DNA from: Scytonema sp035967975
GTDB taxonomy: Bacteria > Cyanobacteriota > Cyanobacteriia > Cyanobacteriales > Nostocaceae
DNA: 64,000 nucleotides
Direction: 5' to 3'
Assembly (NCBI GenBank): GCA_035967975.1
Contig: JAWQFQ010000013.1
Location: forward strand, 1 to 64,000
The translations under genes and the position numbers were made by a program. Position 1 is the first letter of the stretch. Each line of letters begins with the position of its first letter. The notes beneath the pieces were generated by a model. That model did not search any database, was not told the origin of the DNA, and saw only the letters and a list, made by a program, of their open reading frames with translations. This document shows positions 25,253 through 34,051 of this stretch, piece after piece.

Positions 25253-26147
25253 TTTGTTTAAGAAAATAGCTCCTCAACCTCAACAAAGTAGTGCAGTACT
25301 GCGGGTTATTGGCGATCGTTCTTCTGGGAAAACAACTTATATGGCGTCTCTGGCACGTTGGCCTAATGCTGACCCTTTGAGTCCAGTACAGTCTGTCATT
25401 CCAGTTAATGAAGCCGGAGAGGAACTTATAACTAAGGCTCAAAATCTGCTGGAACAAGGGCTAGCTCTTGAGCCCAGCAATCTTGATACTAGTGCATCTA
25501 ATGCCAAGGACTACACTCTCAGGATTACTCTTAAAGGACAGTTTTCTTGGAAGAATCCCAAAACGACAATTGGTTCGCAACTGGTAAACCTCAATATTAG
25601 TTGTAAAGACTACGCGGGAGAATTTTTTGCCGATCTCCTCCACCAAGCAGGAAGCTCACAACTACTGGATTACTTGGATGATTGTTTGCTAGCAACAGGA
25701 ATTCTGTTTTTAGTTGATGGTAACAGTCGTCGTAAGGATTTAGAGTATGCAGCAGGTTTAGAGAAATTTTTGACAGCGTTAGATCGTGCTGATATCGGGG
25801 GTGAAAAGCGGAGAATCTCGCTGGTGCTGACCAAGTGCGAACAAACAGAGTTATGGGTAAATCGCCACAAACCTGCTTTTATTGCTGAGGCTCGCTTTCC
25901 TCAGGTTTACCGAAAATTACAAACTTGGCAGCAGATGGGAGCCGGAACGGTGGAATACTTTACGGCTTCAGCCTTTGGGATGTTGGGAAATAATTTTCCA
26001 GAACCAAATGTGCATTTACTAAGCCGCACTCGAGATGGAGTTGCTGCAGTTATTAAAGATCCCAAGCGCTGGAGACCATTCGGCTTAGTGGCTCCGATGT
26101 ATTGGCTGTGTACAGGCGATCGTCACAAAGAATTAGATAAGGGTTAA
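25242..26147 (+). CDS. P-loop GTPase-like protein (third of three)
   Basis: This 301-residue protein has a P-loop GDRSSGKT (about 24-31), a G3-equivalent KD123-YAGE and a G4-like TKCEQTELW, followed by the shared C-terminal RWRPFGLVAPMYWLCTG. It has about 15 extra residues before the P-loop compared with its upstream paralogue. Only 4 bp separate it from the GAP1-like gene. Three GTPases in tandem suggest heteromeric assembly or sequential switching, which is inference. TKCE in place of TKxD leaves nucleotide preference open. Confidence 0.78.
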   Translation: MMRNLFKKIAPQPQQSSAVLRVIGDRSSGKTTYMASLARWPNADPLSPVQSVIPVNEAGEELITKAQNLLEQGLALEPSNLDTSASNAKDYTLRITLKGQFSWKNPKTTIGSQLVNLNISCKDYAGEFFADLLHQAGSSQLLDYLDDCLLATGILFLVDGNSRRKDLEYAAGLEKFLTALDRADIGGEKRRISLVLTKCEQTELWVNRHKPAFIAEARFPQVYRKLQTWQQMGAGTVEYFTASAFGMLGNNFPEPNVHLLSRTRDGVAAVIKDPKRWRPFGLVAPMYWLCTGDRHKELDKG

Positions 26148-26151
26148 ACAG

Positions 26152-28272
26152 ATGAATCCAGTCACTATTGAAATTCACGAATTTAGTACCGGCATTCGCC
26201 CAGAAAGAACAGCTGATGGTGGCTGGGTGTCGAGGGGATTCACTGGAAAGTACATGAACACGACACTGGAATCCATTCCGCCTGCTGTTGAACGTTCTAT
26301 TGCCAATCGCGAATTTGCTGTTACTGAGGGGGCATCCAGCGATCGACCTGCAATTATTGGTCGTGTTGTTAGGAGTAGAGAGGAAGCTTGGTCTGTAGTG
26401 GCGTTAGTTACACGGGGACGAGATGAGATAGGGCGTAGTTTATCTGTGTATCGTTATTTTTTGTGTCAAGACCCAAACAGCTTGTGGAAAATCCTAGCTT
26501 GGTTCGATAGTCAAAGCCTACCAACCTTTCACCCTTTTGACACCAAAATTGTTGGACAACCTAACTTATATGTAGTATCTGCTCGAACTGCTTCAGCATC
26601 ATCGCCAGAGGTCGAAAGTTTATCTTTAGATACTCCAGAGCCACTTCTATTAACGCCGGGACAGCAAGACGATGTTAAAGTCATCAATATTTTGGCAATT
26701 AAAAAAGCTGCTATGAACGGTCAACCTATCTCGTGGGCTTTTAATGTAGAAGCCCTGGAACAACCTAGGCGGTTTCAGGTGATTCAGGCGGCGAGTCAAC
26801 GAGCCTATGAAATCTTAGACAGAGTCATTAAGAATGTGCCACAATTCTCAGCACCAGTTGTGGCGGATGAAGAAGCGCTTAAATCTGCAATTCGAGGTTT
26901 GATTAATAGTTCCCAAGTCAAACCCGAAGCAGTGCAAGTGATAAATAAAGCTTTAGAGAATGAGCAAATTTCTCAACAATATTGGCACAGCCTATTTGAT
27001 GGACAGGGAGCAAAAGCTGCAATTAGTCAGAAAATTTATAGTCCTCAAATGGTAAGGCTAATTACCCTGCGAGCAATGGTCATTCCAGAGACTCTGCCGG
27101 AATTTTTGACGTGGTTGAATGTGAAAAGGTCTAAGGACAACGCTGATGAGTATCAAACTATTTCTTTAGAATTTCAAAAAAATATTCGTCCTCAGTTTCC
27201 TAAAGAAAAACTAGCGAATGGAGTGAAATGCCTTTTACCTCAGTTACTGAATCAAATAATTCCTAAAGAAGCAGTTTACTGGTTACTACTCAAATCAGGC
27301 TCTGCTTGGGTTTATTGCCAAGAGAAGTTTAATCATGACATCCGTTCTGATTTAGAACTAATTTATAATTACTTCACAAATCCTCAACAAGTAGCTACGT
27401 CTCCGTGGGAGTCATTAAAATTTGACCAAGAAATTTGGCAACAATTAATTAATAATTGGCATTCTATTTATTCTGACAACTCAAAAGTCGAGTATTATCA
27501 ACCATTAGCATTGCTTTTAGAGTCTTTAAAAGAGTATTTATTATCAGCTTTTTTTTACCAAGTAAGCAGAGGATTAGTTCCTAAAAATGTATTTAACAAA
27601 GTGGCTTCTGAAAGTAATCAAAATTCAGACTATATATCCTTTTTAACACTTAAGCGAGAAATGACTTGGTTTGAAAGTACTATTAATTTTTTATTACAGG
27701 AGGTTATTGTGCCAATTCAACTAGTTATTCCTCTATCATTTTTATTTTTTTTAAGTGGACTATTTATAGGTTCTAAATTTTTTGCTCAACCACCTTCACT
27801 TACAACAGCTATTCATCGTGAGTCGCCAGGTTTTAATGACAATAACAATAAAAATAGGGGCAATCAGGACAACAACGAACTTTTACCGGATGATGGAAAA
27901 GCAAATATATCAATTTATCCTCCATTTGATATGCCACTAAACCTCAAAGAAAAAGCGACTAGTCAGGAAAAGTTTGAACAAACTACAAAAGCAATGAATG
28001 TAATTGTTAAGGAAATTAAAAAGGATAATCCGTTACTAAAGGATGATGATATTATTATTAATGAAATTAAGAACATTTTAAAGATTCCCAATCTTAATTA
28101 TGCTAATGCTATTAAAAACACAGGTGCTGACAGAGATTTATTAGTAGAAGCAATATACTCATACCAAAAAAGTCATTTTCCCGAAAACAATCAGGTCGGA
28201 TATATGCTTCCAAATGCACCAACACCAAGAAAGATTAAAGAAGAAATTAAAAAAAATCTCAAGATGCCTTAA
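26152..28272 (+). CDS. GAP1-like (GTPase-associated protein) membrane protein
   Basis: This is a 706-residue protein. The N-terminal 150 residues (VTIEIHEFSTGIRPERTADG, then WVSRGFTGKYMN, then YRYFLCQD) resemble the GAP1 N-terminal domain reported beside double-GTPases in bacterial conflict loci. A long helical middle part follows. One transmembrane helix lies at about 520-545 (IPLSFLFFLSGLFIGSKFF), and a hydrophilic, Asn/Lys-rich C-terminal part of about 160 residues would lie outside the cytoplasm. It is the probable regulator or platform of the three GTPases encoded just upstream. The family assignment is from memory of the pattern; no enzyme motif is seen. Confidence 0.6.
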   Translation: MNPVTIEIHEFSTGIRPERTADGGWVSRGFTGKYMNTTLESIPPAVERSIANREFAVTEGASSDRPAIIGRVVRSREEAWSVVALVTRGRDEIGRSLSVYRYFLCQDPNSLWKILAWFDSQSLPTFHPFDTKIVGQPNLYVVSARTASASSPEVESLSLDTPEPLLLTPGQQDDVKVINILAIKKAAMNGQPISWAFNVEALEQPRRFQVIQAASQRAYEILDRVIKNVPQFSAPVVADEEALKSAIRGLINSSQVKPEAVQVINKALENEQISQQYWHSLFDGQGAKAAISQKIYSPQMVRLITLRAMVIPETLPEFLTWLNVKRSKDNADEYQTISLEFQKNIRPQFPKEKLANGVKCLLPQLLNQIIPKEAVYWLLLKSGSAWVYCQEKFNHDIRSDLELIYNYFTNPQQVATSPWESLKFDQEIWQQLINNWHSIYSDNSKVEYYQPLALLLESLKEYLLSAFFYQVSRGLVPKNVFNKVASESNQNSDYISFLTLKREMTWFESTINFLLQEVIVPIQLVIPLSFLFFLSGLFIGSKFFAQPPSLTTAIHRESPGFNDNNNKNRGNQDNNELLPDDGKANISIYPPFDMPLNLKEKATSQEKFEQTTKAMNVIVKEIKKDNPLLKDDDIIINEIKNILKIPNLNYANAIKNTGADRDLLVEAIYSYQKSHFPENNQVGYMLPNAPTPRKIKEEIKKNLKMP

Positions 28273-28332
28273 AAGGTATATAGTAACCACAAATTCTTCT
28301 TAAGCACGTGAGCAAACAGGTTTCTAGGATAT

Positions 28333-29529
28333 ATGAATTTTCACAGAATAAATAGGACTGCCCATATATTATGTATAGTCTTAATCATTCTGTTTGTAAA
28401 CATCAGCAATTATTTTTTATCAAAAAATATTAATTCTATGAGGATATACCTCTACACATTAGCAGGAATAACATCAGCTTTAATTGGCTGGAATATTGGA
28501 CAATTCTTTCTCTCAGAGCTAGGTTTACTCAAACAATTTCCAGAAATTATCCTCTTTCCATGTATTGCCATTTCTTTGGCAATGGGCATGGTGATGAACG
28601 AAATACTTATTAGCAATCCCACACGACCTAAACTCAGTTTTCGGATTGCGATAATTCCTCTATTCATTGCCCTGGGTTTAGGGCTATTAGCAGGTTTAAT
28701 TGCTGGAGGTATTTCCCAAATCCTGTTTTTACCTCAAATTCGCTTTCCCACTCCAATTATCAGAACCGTTGGCTGGCTTTTAATAGGGTTTTCAGTTGGT
28801 CTTGCTGAGGGTTTAACGTGGCGGTGGCATAGTATAGAAGCAGGCGACCCTAAACGCTTTTGGCAGAGGTTTATCACAAGTGTAATTGGTGCTAGTGCAG
28901 CGAGTTTATTTGCTGCGGCGTTGTTTGAGTATATCCGTGCGACTTTGGGTACAATGCCACCTGAATTCAAAGGTGTGGAAGACCCTTTGGGATTTACTAT
29001 TCTAGGTTTACTGCTGGGTTTAGTGTTTAGTATTACTAATTCTCCCAGTTATTTAGTTGCTTTAAGAGCGGGGACAGGTTTTGAGTACACAGGACCAAAT
29101 TATATGAATTTAGATATAGATCCACAGTTCAAGCCTGTTAATGAAAAGTTTCCCTATATTGATAAATCAGTCCTGAAATTTGTAAGTGATGGTGATGCCT
29201 ATGAAATAGAAGAGGGTTTATCAATTCAATTGCCTAGCACTGGAACAATTAGAATTGGTTCTGCTGTCAATAAAGCACATATTTGTCTACCTGACTTACC
29301 ACTTCATGTAGCTGATTTAGTATTGAAAAAACGAGAAGCTGTTCTGTCTCCTAATTCTCAATGTTTTCACACTATTGCAGTGAATGGTGAGCGTTTAACT
29401 ACCCGCAGAGACATTCGTTTAAAACACAACTACGTTTTGACATTTCATACAGTAACGATGGACAGGGAACATGAAGAAAAAATTTATCGGTTCGTCTACT
29501 ATAATCGCTTCCTTGACCCGCAAGCTTAG
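28333..29529 (+). CDS. Multi-TM protein with C-terminal FHA-like domain
   Basis: This 398-residue protein has an N-terminal transmembrane helix and about six more (to about residue 245), rich in Gly/Leu. The segment SQILFLPQIRFP...IIRTVGWLLIGFSVGLAEG parallels LLFLPLTSLP...ISRIIGWAILGLLVGIG in the vWA protein six genes downstream, so they share a membrane module. The last 130 residues (GTIRIGSAVNKAHICLPDLP, ...VNGERLTTRRDI) look like a divergent FHA beta-sandwich without the usual SxxH. It would link phospho-signalling to the membrane. The end overlaps the next gene by 59 bp. Confidence 0.65.
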   Translation: MNFHRINRTAHILCIVLIILFVNISNYFLSKNINSMRIYLYTLAGITSALIGWNIGQFFLSELGLLKQFPEIILFPCIAISLAMGMVMNEILISNPTRPKLSFRIAIIPLFIALGLGLLAGLIAGGISQILFLPQIRFPTPIIRTVGWLLIGFSVGLAEGLTWRWHSIEAGDPKRFWQRFITSVIGASAASLFAAALFEYIRATLGTMPPEFKGVEDPLGFTILGLLLGLVFSITNSPSYLVALRAGTGFEYTGPNYMNLDIDPQFKPVNEKFPYIDKSVLKFVSDGDAYEIEEGLSIQLPSTGTIRIGSAVNKAHICLPDLPLHVADLVLKKREAVLSPNSQCFHTIAVNGERLTTRRDIRLKHNYVLTFHTVTMDREHEEKIYRFVYYNRFLDPQA

Positions 29530-30751
29530 TTGGTCTATCCTGATAATAATTGCGTTAGCTTCTCCTGGCTGGGGACAGGCAAAGGTAGCAGAAATTGTAG
29601 GCAATCCTACTGTTAATGATGATAGAGTCACTGTTCGGATTAAGGTTAAAGGGACAGAAGAAAGACCTGTCATGGGTCTACAAGATACAAACTTTAAAAT
29701 CTTGGTAGATGAAAAAGAAGTTAATTTTTATCCTCAAGATTGGAAAAGCCCAGAAGAAAGCATACCACCACCAGCTTGGATTATTGTACTGCTAGATTTT
29801 AGCGGTAGTATGCAACAACTAGATAGTCGGGGTACAACAAAAATCCAAGGGGCGATTAATGCGATCCGTCAATTGATAACCGTTTTAAAAGAACGGGGAG
29901 AAAACACCCAAATAGCAATTGTTCCTTTTGGCGAAGCTAGTAATAAATGTCAAGGATATGCAGTGAATCAGGAAAGTCTTGATAAGTTTTTTGCTGCTGG
30001 TGATTTTAAATTAAAAAATAATCTTGATTACTTAGAAAATTTAAAACCTTGTGCTTTTACTAACCTTTATGAACCTTTTAAAAAAGCAGTTAAGTTTTTA
30101 GCAAATACCACAGATACACGTTTTTATCCACCAGAGAATTCATTCCAACCAGAGCCTAGACTTTCCATTATTTTGCTATCTGACGGCTATCACAATGCTG
30201 CAAATGAAGCTCAAGATTTTCAAACTTTAACTAATCTTTTAAAAAGAAATAGACAGATCGTAGTCCATACGTTAGGATATGGCTTGACTCCAGAACAATT
30301 AGGTCATAAATATAACATTGGTAGAGCAGCTACCCGTGTAGATATTAATCAGGGTAGAGTTCCAGCGGAAGAATTTGTAGATAAAGAAAGGTTAGCAGAA
30401 ATTGCCAGACTAACGGGAGGAATAGCTGAGTTTTCTGGAGATGCGGAAGCAATTGCAGAAAATTTGCAATTATTTCTTGATGCTCTGTTAGGGGAGTATG
30501 AAATTACTTATGCTCAACCAAACGCTGAACGTGGTTCTAAGCATGATGTGCAGGTTGTAGTGACTTCTCAAGGAAATAAGCTAGTGGAGTCACCACCAAA
30601 AAGTTACACAATCACTGTTTTTGGAAGATCGCTTCCCTTATCAGTACGAATCACTATGTTGATGTGTATTTTCGTTTTGCTAACACTAGGTGGTATTGTG
30701 CCATTTTACTTTTGGGGTGAATTTTTAAAAAAACAAGCATTGGGAGATTAA
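29471..30751 (+). CDS. Extracytoplasmic vWA-domain protein with C-terminal TM anchor
   Basis: This 426-residue protein starts with a signal peptide or anchor (LSWSILIIIALASPGWGQA). It has a strand-rich N-terminal region and a von Willebrand A domain with MIDAS motif D109-FSGSM, metal-coordinating ILLSDGYH and a closing VVHTLGYGL. A C-terminal transmembrane helix (LMCIFVLLTLGGIVPFYFW) leaves the vWA domain outside the cytoplasm. Start ATG 29471 has an AGGGA site and yields a well-formed signal, so the unusually long 59-bp overlap with the upstream gene looks real. vWA domains bind protein partners through Mg; the partner is probably encoded in this cluster. Confidence 0.82.
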   Translation: MKKKFIGSSTIIASLTRKLSWSILIIIALASPGWGQAKVAEIVGNPTVNDDRVTVRIKVKGTEERPVMGLQDTNFKILVDEKEVNFYPQDWKSPEESIPPPAWIIVLLDFSGSMQQLDSRGTTKIQGAINAIRQLITVLKERGENTQIAIVPFGEASNKCQGYAVNQESLDKFFAAGDFKLKNNLDYLENLKPCAFTNLYEPFKKAVKFLANTTDTRFYPPENSFQPEPRLSIILLSDGYHNAANEAQDFQTLTNLLKRNRQIVVHTLGYGLTPEQLGHKYNIGRAATRVDINQGRVPAEEFVDKERLAEIARLTGGIAEFSGDAEAIAENLQLFLDALLGEYEITYAQPNAERGSKHDVQVVVTSQGNKLVESPPKSYTITVFGRSLPLSVRITMLMCIFVLLTLGGIVPFYFWGEFLKKQALGD

Positions 30752-30754
30752 CTT

Positions 30755-31642
30755 ATGAACAGAATATTACTTTTTCTGATTTTGTTAATTATCTCTGGGT
30801 GTAATTCTTCTTCATCTAATATAAATCAAATAACTGGTTCCGATGTTGATAAATGTCCAGAGAAGCCTGAAGCTGTGCTTGATGCAAAAGATGTTAAAAC
30901 AATCAACCTTAGTACGCAAAAAATTACAGAATCAGGAATAGTGAATCAGCAAAAATCTGTAGGATACACTTTTTCTGGTCAAGTAGGCCAAAAGCTTGTC
31001 TATCAAACCAGCCAAGATATTTGTATTTCGGTTTATACTCCAGATAATCAGATTCTTAATAGTGGAGTGTTACCGATAGATGGTAAGTACATTATTCAAA
31101 TTTCCATACATAAGGGTTCCATGACGTTTGATTTAGCTATGAATTTAATAACAGAAACAACATCTGTTGTATCTACGACGACTATCACTGCCACAAACAT
31201 AAACAAATCTGTTGTTCCCTCGCCAACAAATCAAAATTTTATTTCAAATACTACACCTATACCTGTTATTACTCCCTCTACCCTAGTTACAAATAATGTC
31301 TATCGACCATCCCCAGAAAAAGTTCTAGAAACTTACTATACGAAAATTAACAATCGTCAATATCAAGATGCATGGCAAATTTTACCTGTTGAAGTTCAGG
31401 ATAATAAAGAACTTCATCCCAACGGATATAACTCCTTCTTAGAATGGTGGGACAAAGTTAATTTTGTAGATATTCAGAATATTTCATTAGCTGAATCTAA
31501 TCAGAATTTTGCAACAGTAAATCTTCAGAGCAAATATCAGATGAAATCTGGAAGACAAGCCCCAATCAATCTCAATTTTTACATGAAATGGAATGAAAGT
31601 AATCAACGTTGGGATATAACTAGCATAAAAGTTGAAAATTAA
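30755..31642 (+). CDS. Lipoprotein with PPC-like N-terminal module and NTF2-like C-terminus
   Basis: This 295-residue protein has a lipoprotein signal (LILLIISGC, Cys at about 16). Residues about 30-130 are a beta-sandwich module (CPEKPEAVLDAKDV, SVGYTFSGQVGQKLVYQTSQ, ISVYTPDNQIL, GKYIIQISIHKGSMTFDLAM) that recurs in the next protein and, more weakly, in the one after. A Ser/Thr/Pro linker follows. The C-terminal 110 residues (PEKVLETYYTKINNRQYQDA, ...W.ITSIKVEN) have the look of an NTF2-like domain. Three bp after the vWA gene, so probably co-translated. A sensor or ligand-binding role is inferred only. Confidence 0.65.
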   Translation: MNRILLFLILLIISGCNSSSSNINQITGSDVDKCPEKPEAVLDAKDVKTINLSTQKITESGIVNQQKSVGYTFSGQVGQKLVYQTSQDICISVYTPDNQILNSGVLPIDGKYIIQISIHKGSMTFDLAMNLITETTSVVSTTTITATNINKSVVPSPTNQNFISNTTPIPVITPSTLVTNNVYRPSPEKVLETYYTKINNRQYQDAWQILPVEVQDNKELHPNGYNSFLEWWDKVNFVDIQNISLAESNQNFATVNLQSKYQMKSGRQAPINLNFYMKWNESNQRWDITSIKVEN

Positions 31643-31654
31643 GAAAAACATGAC

Positions 31655-32563
31655 ATGGTTTTAAACATGAAAAAAATATTTCTCTACTTGTTAGTATACT
31701 TAGTTTATGGTTGTAATTCTGATATAAAAGCTGATTCTAATTCTAATTTTGTAGCTTGTCCAGAAAAACCCACAACAACTCTCAAGGAAAACGATGTTCA
31801 AGAAATTGTATTGAGTGAGCAAACATTAACTAAATCAAGTCAAGCTAGTGCTAGTAAATCTATAGGATACCGATTTGCGGCTCAGTCTGGTCAAAGACTT
31901 AGCTTTTCAACTGAGTCTGATATTTGTATTTGGGTTTATAGTCCTGATAATCAAATTTTAAATGATTTAAATTTACCGCAGAATGGCAAATACCTTATTC
32001 AAATTGCTGCACTTAAAGGTTCTAAAACTTTTGATATAAGCATGACTTTAGGTATTCTTAAAACTGATTTACCTCCAACGCCTACAATCTCTAACACTTC
32101 TATTACTACTTCTCCTTCTCCTTCTCCCTCTTCTAGCACACCTAGTTCAACAGTGGATTTAACTGAAGAAAAAGCATTAGAAATCATCAATGAATGGTTA
32201 GCAGCTAAACCCCAAATTTTTGCACCACCTTTTGACACAAGCTTAGTTGAGAAATTAACAACTGGAACACTTTATCAAAAAACAACTAATCCCGATCCAA
32301 ACCAAGGTCCTGTAGCTTGGCTTCGTTCTACTAATTCTTATTATAAATACAATAAATCAGAAATACAGCAAGTCATAGAGTTTTCTAAAACTGGTAGACA
32401 ACCATATATGAAAATAAAGGTATTTGAAGAACTTTATCTTTATAGTGCTAAAGGCAACATTGATTGGGATAACTCTGGCTCTTTTAATCGTAATTTCATC
32501 TACTTCTTTGAAAAAGATAGTAATGGTATTTGGAAAATTTATGATTATCAAAAGGTAAGCTAA
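31655..32563 (+). CDS. Lipoprotein with PPC-like N-terminal module and ARC6-IMS-like C-terminus
   Basis: The protein is 302 residues from ATG 31655, or 298 from ATG 31667 (MKKIFLYLLVYLVYGC), which gives a compact lipoprotein signal. The N-terminal module (CPEKPTTTLKENDVQEIVLS, SIGYRFAAQSGQRLSFSTES, ICIWVYSPDNQIL) is homologous to that of the preceding protein. After a Ser/Pro linker the C-terminal 130 residues (LTEEKALEIINEWLAAKPQI, then LVEKLTTGTLYQ) fit the IMS domain known from cyanobacterial ARC6/Ftn2-type and kinase-linked proteins. Its stop overlaps the next start (TAATG). Function unknown. Confidence 0.68.
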   Translation: MVLNMKKIFLYLLVYLVYGCNSDIKADSNSNFVACPEKPTTTLKENDVQEIVLSEQTLTKSSQASASKSIGYRFAAQSGQRLSFSTESDICIWVYSPDNQILNDLNLPQNGKYLIQIAALKGSKTFDISMTLGILKTDLPPTPTISNTSITTSPSPSPSSSTPSSTVDLTEEKALEIINEWLAAKPQIFAPPFDTSLVEKLTTGTLYQKTTNPDPNQGPVAWLRSTNSYYKYNKSEIQQVIEFSKTGRQPYMKIKVFEELYLYSAKGNIDWDNSGSFNRNFIYFFEKDSNGIWKIYDYQKVS

Positions 32564-34011
32564 TGAAAAAGAAATATCGCAAATTGAAAAGACATTCAAT
32601 CAGATTAGATCGAGTAGCTATTTTAGGTCTGGTATTTTTAATGCCATTATTTTTAATGATATCTGTAATGCTTATGCTTACTAAAAATAATGAAAAGACC
32701 GATAATAATATCAAAAATTGTTATTCAATAGTAGAAATTAATTTCATAAACAAAAACTTGGAAAAACAAGAAGGTTTTATTAAGAAAAAGCAGTCATTAT
32801 GTTTAAAGTTTTATGCATCATTAGGTCAAAAATTAATATTTTTTAGTCAAAATAAAGTTATTTTTGAAACACCAAATAAACATCAGCGTATTTTACAAGG
32901 AACCTCTCACGAGAATTTGTCTGAGACAGGGATTTACTCAATTATTCTAAGTACTGCTAAAGATGTTGAAGATTATCAAATTGTCTTAAAGTTAGAAGAA
33001 CAGAAATTATCTGAACAACCTAAAATAAGAATAATTGACGAATCTACTTATACTGAAGATAGTATTAGTAAAGGTGTACAACTATCTTATAACGTAATTA
33101 CGCCTCCTCCACTTAAACCTAATGACAAATTACAAAAAATAGTTGATGATGTTGTTCATTTAGTGGCAACAAAGGGCTTACCTACAGATAAATTTTCTGT
33201 GAGTTTGATTGATTTAAAGAGTTCTGAATGTTGTGCTTATGCTCAATACTCAGATCAGGAGCCTAGATTTCCAGCAAGTATTACTAAATTATTTTGGATG
33301 GTATATCTTTATGGAGAATACCAAGCAAATTTGCTTCCAGAAGGAACAGTATCTTATAAAAAATTGGCAAAAATGATTCAAGATTCTAATAATGAATCAG
33401 CTAGTTTTATTGTAGATACAATTACTCAAACAAAATCAGGTGATAAATTATATGGAAATGATATTGACAAATGGATTCAAAAGCGGTTAACTATGAATTC
33501 CTTTTTTGAAAAAGCAGGTTACTATCCAATTAATATTAGTCAGAAATTGTTTCCCACATCCTATCAGAAAAATGATGCACCTGCTGGGAGAGATTTACAA
33601 ATACGTGGTAATGATGAATCTAATCCTATTAGGAATTATCTGACTACGTATAATGTAGCACGTTTACTTTTAGAGATTGAACAAGAAAAATCTATTTCTC
33701 CACAATATAGTAGGAGTATGAAATTGCTTTTAAAGAGAAGTTTACATCCTAGTCATTGGAAAAATAAAGAATTCAATGCTATCGAAGGTTTTTTAGGTGA
33801 AGCTCTCCCAGAAAATGCTTATTTCGCTTCAAAAATGGGTTGGAATTTTAACACCCGTAATGATGCAGCCGTCATCGGGAGTCCGGATGATAAACACAAG
33901 TATATATTAGTAATTTTTGGAGATGACTCTAGCTTTTACAAAGATAAAAAACTTTTTCCAGAAATTTCACGATTGGTTTATGAACATATGACGAAGGAAA
34001 ATAATTTTTGA
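32563..34011 (+). CDS. Membrane-anchored class A beta-lactamase-like serine hydrolase
   Basis: This is a 482-residue protein. A transmembrane anchor lies near residues 20-45 (AILGLVFLMPLFLMISVMLM). A degenerate copy of the PPC-like module of the two upstream lipoproteins follows (SLCLKFYASLGQKLIFFSQN). The catalytic domain runs from about 190 and has SxxK with S239-ITK242, SNN (in IQDSNNESASF) in the place of the SDN motif, and KMG in place of KTG. This matches the class A beta-lactamase/DD-peptidase fold, so a cell-wall substrate or a muropeptide-like ligand is plausible. Whether it cleaves, only binds, or was recruited as a sensor cannot be told. Confidence 0.78.
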   Translation: MKKKYRKLKRHSIRLDRVAILGLVFLMPLFLMISVMLMLTKNNEKTDNNIKNCYSIVEINFINKNLEKQEGFIKKKQSLCLKFYASLGQKLIFFSQNKVIFETPNKHQRILQGTSHENLSETGIYSIILSTAKDVEDYQIVLKLEEQKLSEQPKIRIIDESTYTEDSISKGVQLSYNVITPPPLKPNDKLQKIVDDVVHLVATKGLPTDKFSVSLIDLKSSECCAYAQYSDQEPRFPASITKLFWMVYLYGEYQANLLPEGTVSYKKLAKMIQDSNNESASFIVDTITQTKSGDKLYGNDIDKWIQKRLTMNSFFEKAGYYPINISQKLFPTSYQKNDAPAGRDLQIRGNDESNPIRNYLTTYNVARLLLEIEQEKSISPQYSRSMKLLLKRSLHPSHWKNKEFNAIEGFLGEALPENAYFASKMGWNFNTRNDAAVIGSPDDKHKYILVIFGDDSSFYKDKKLFPEISRLVYEHMTKENNF

Positions 34012-34051
34012 TGACTTCAAACTAGAAAAGATAAATTTAAGAAAAAATGAT

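Noticed and set aside
30100..34000. AT-rich part of the array as a prophage or IS insertion
   Set aside because: No integrase, transposase, att site or phage structural gene was seen, and the genes are tightly coupled to their neighbours.
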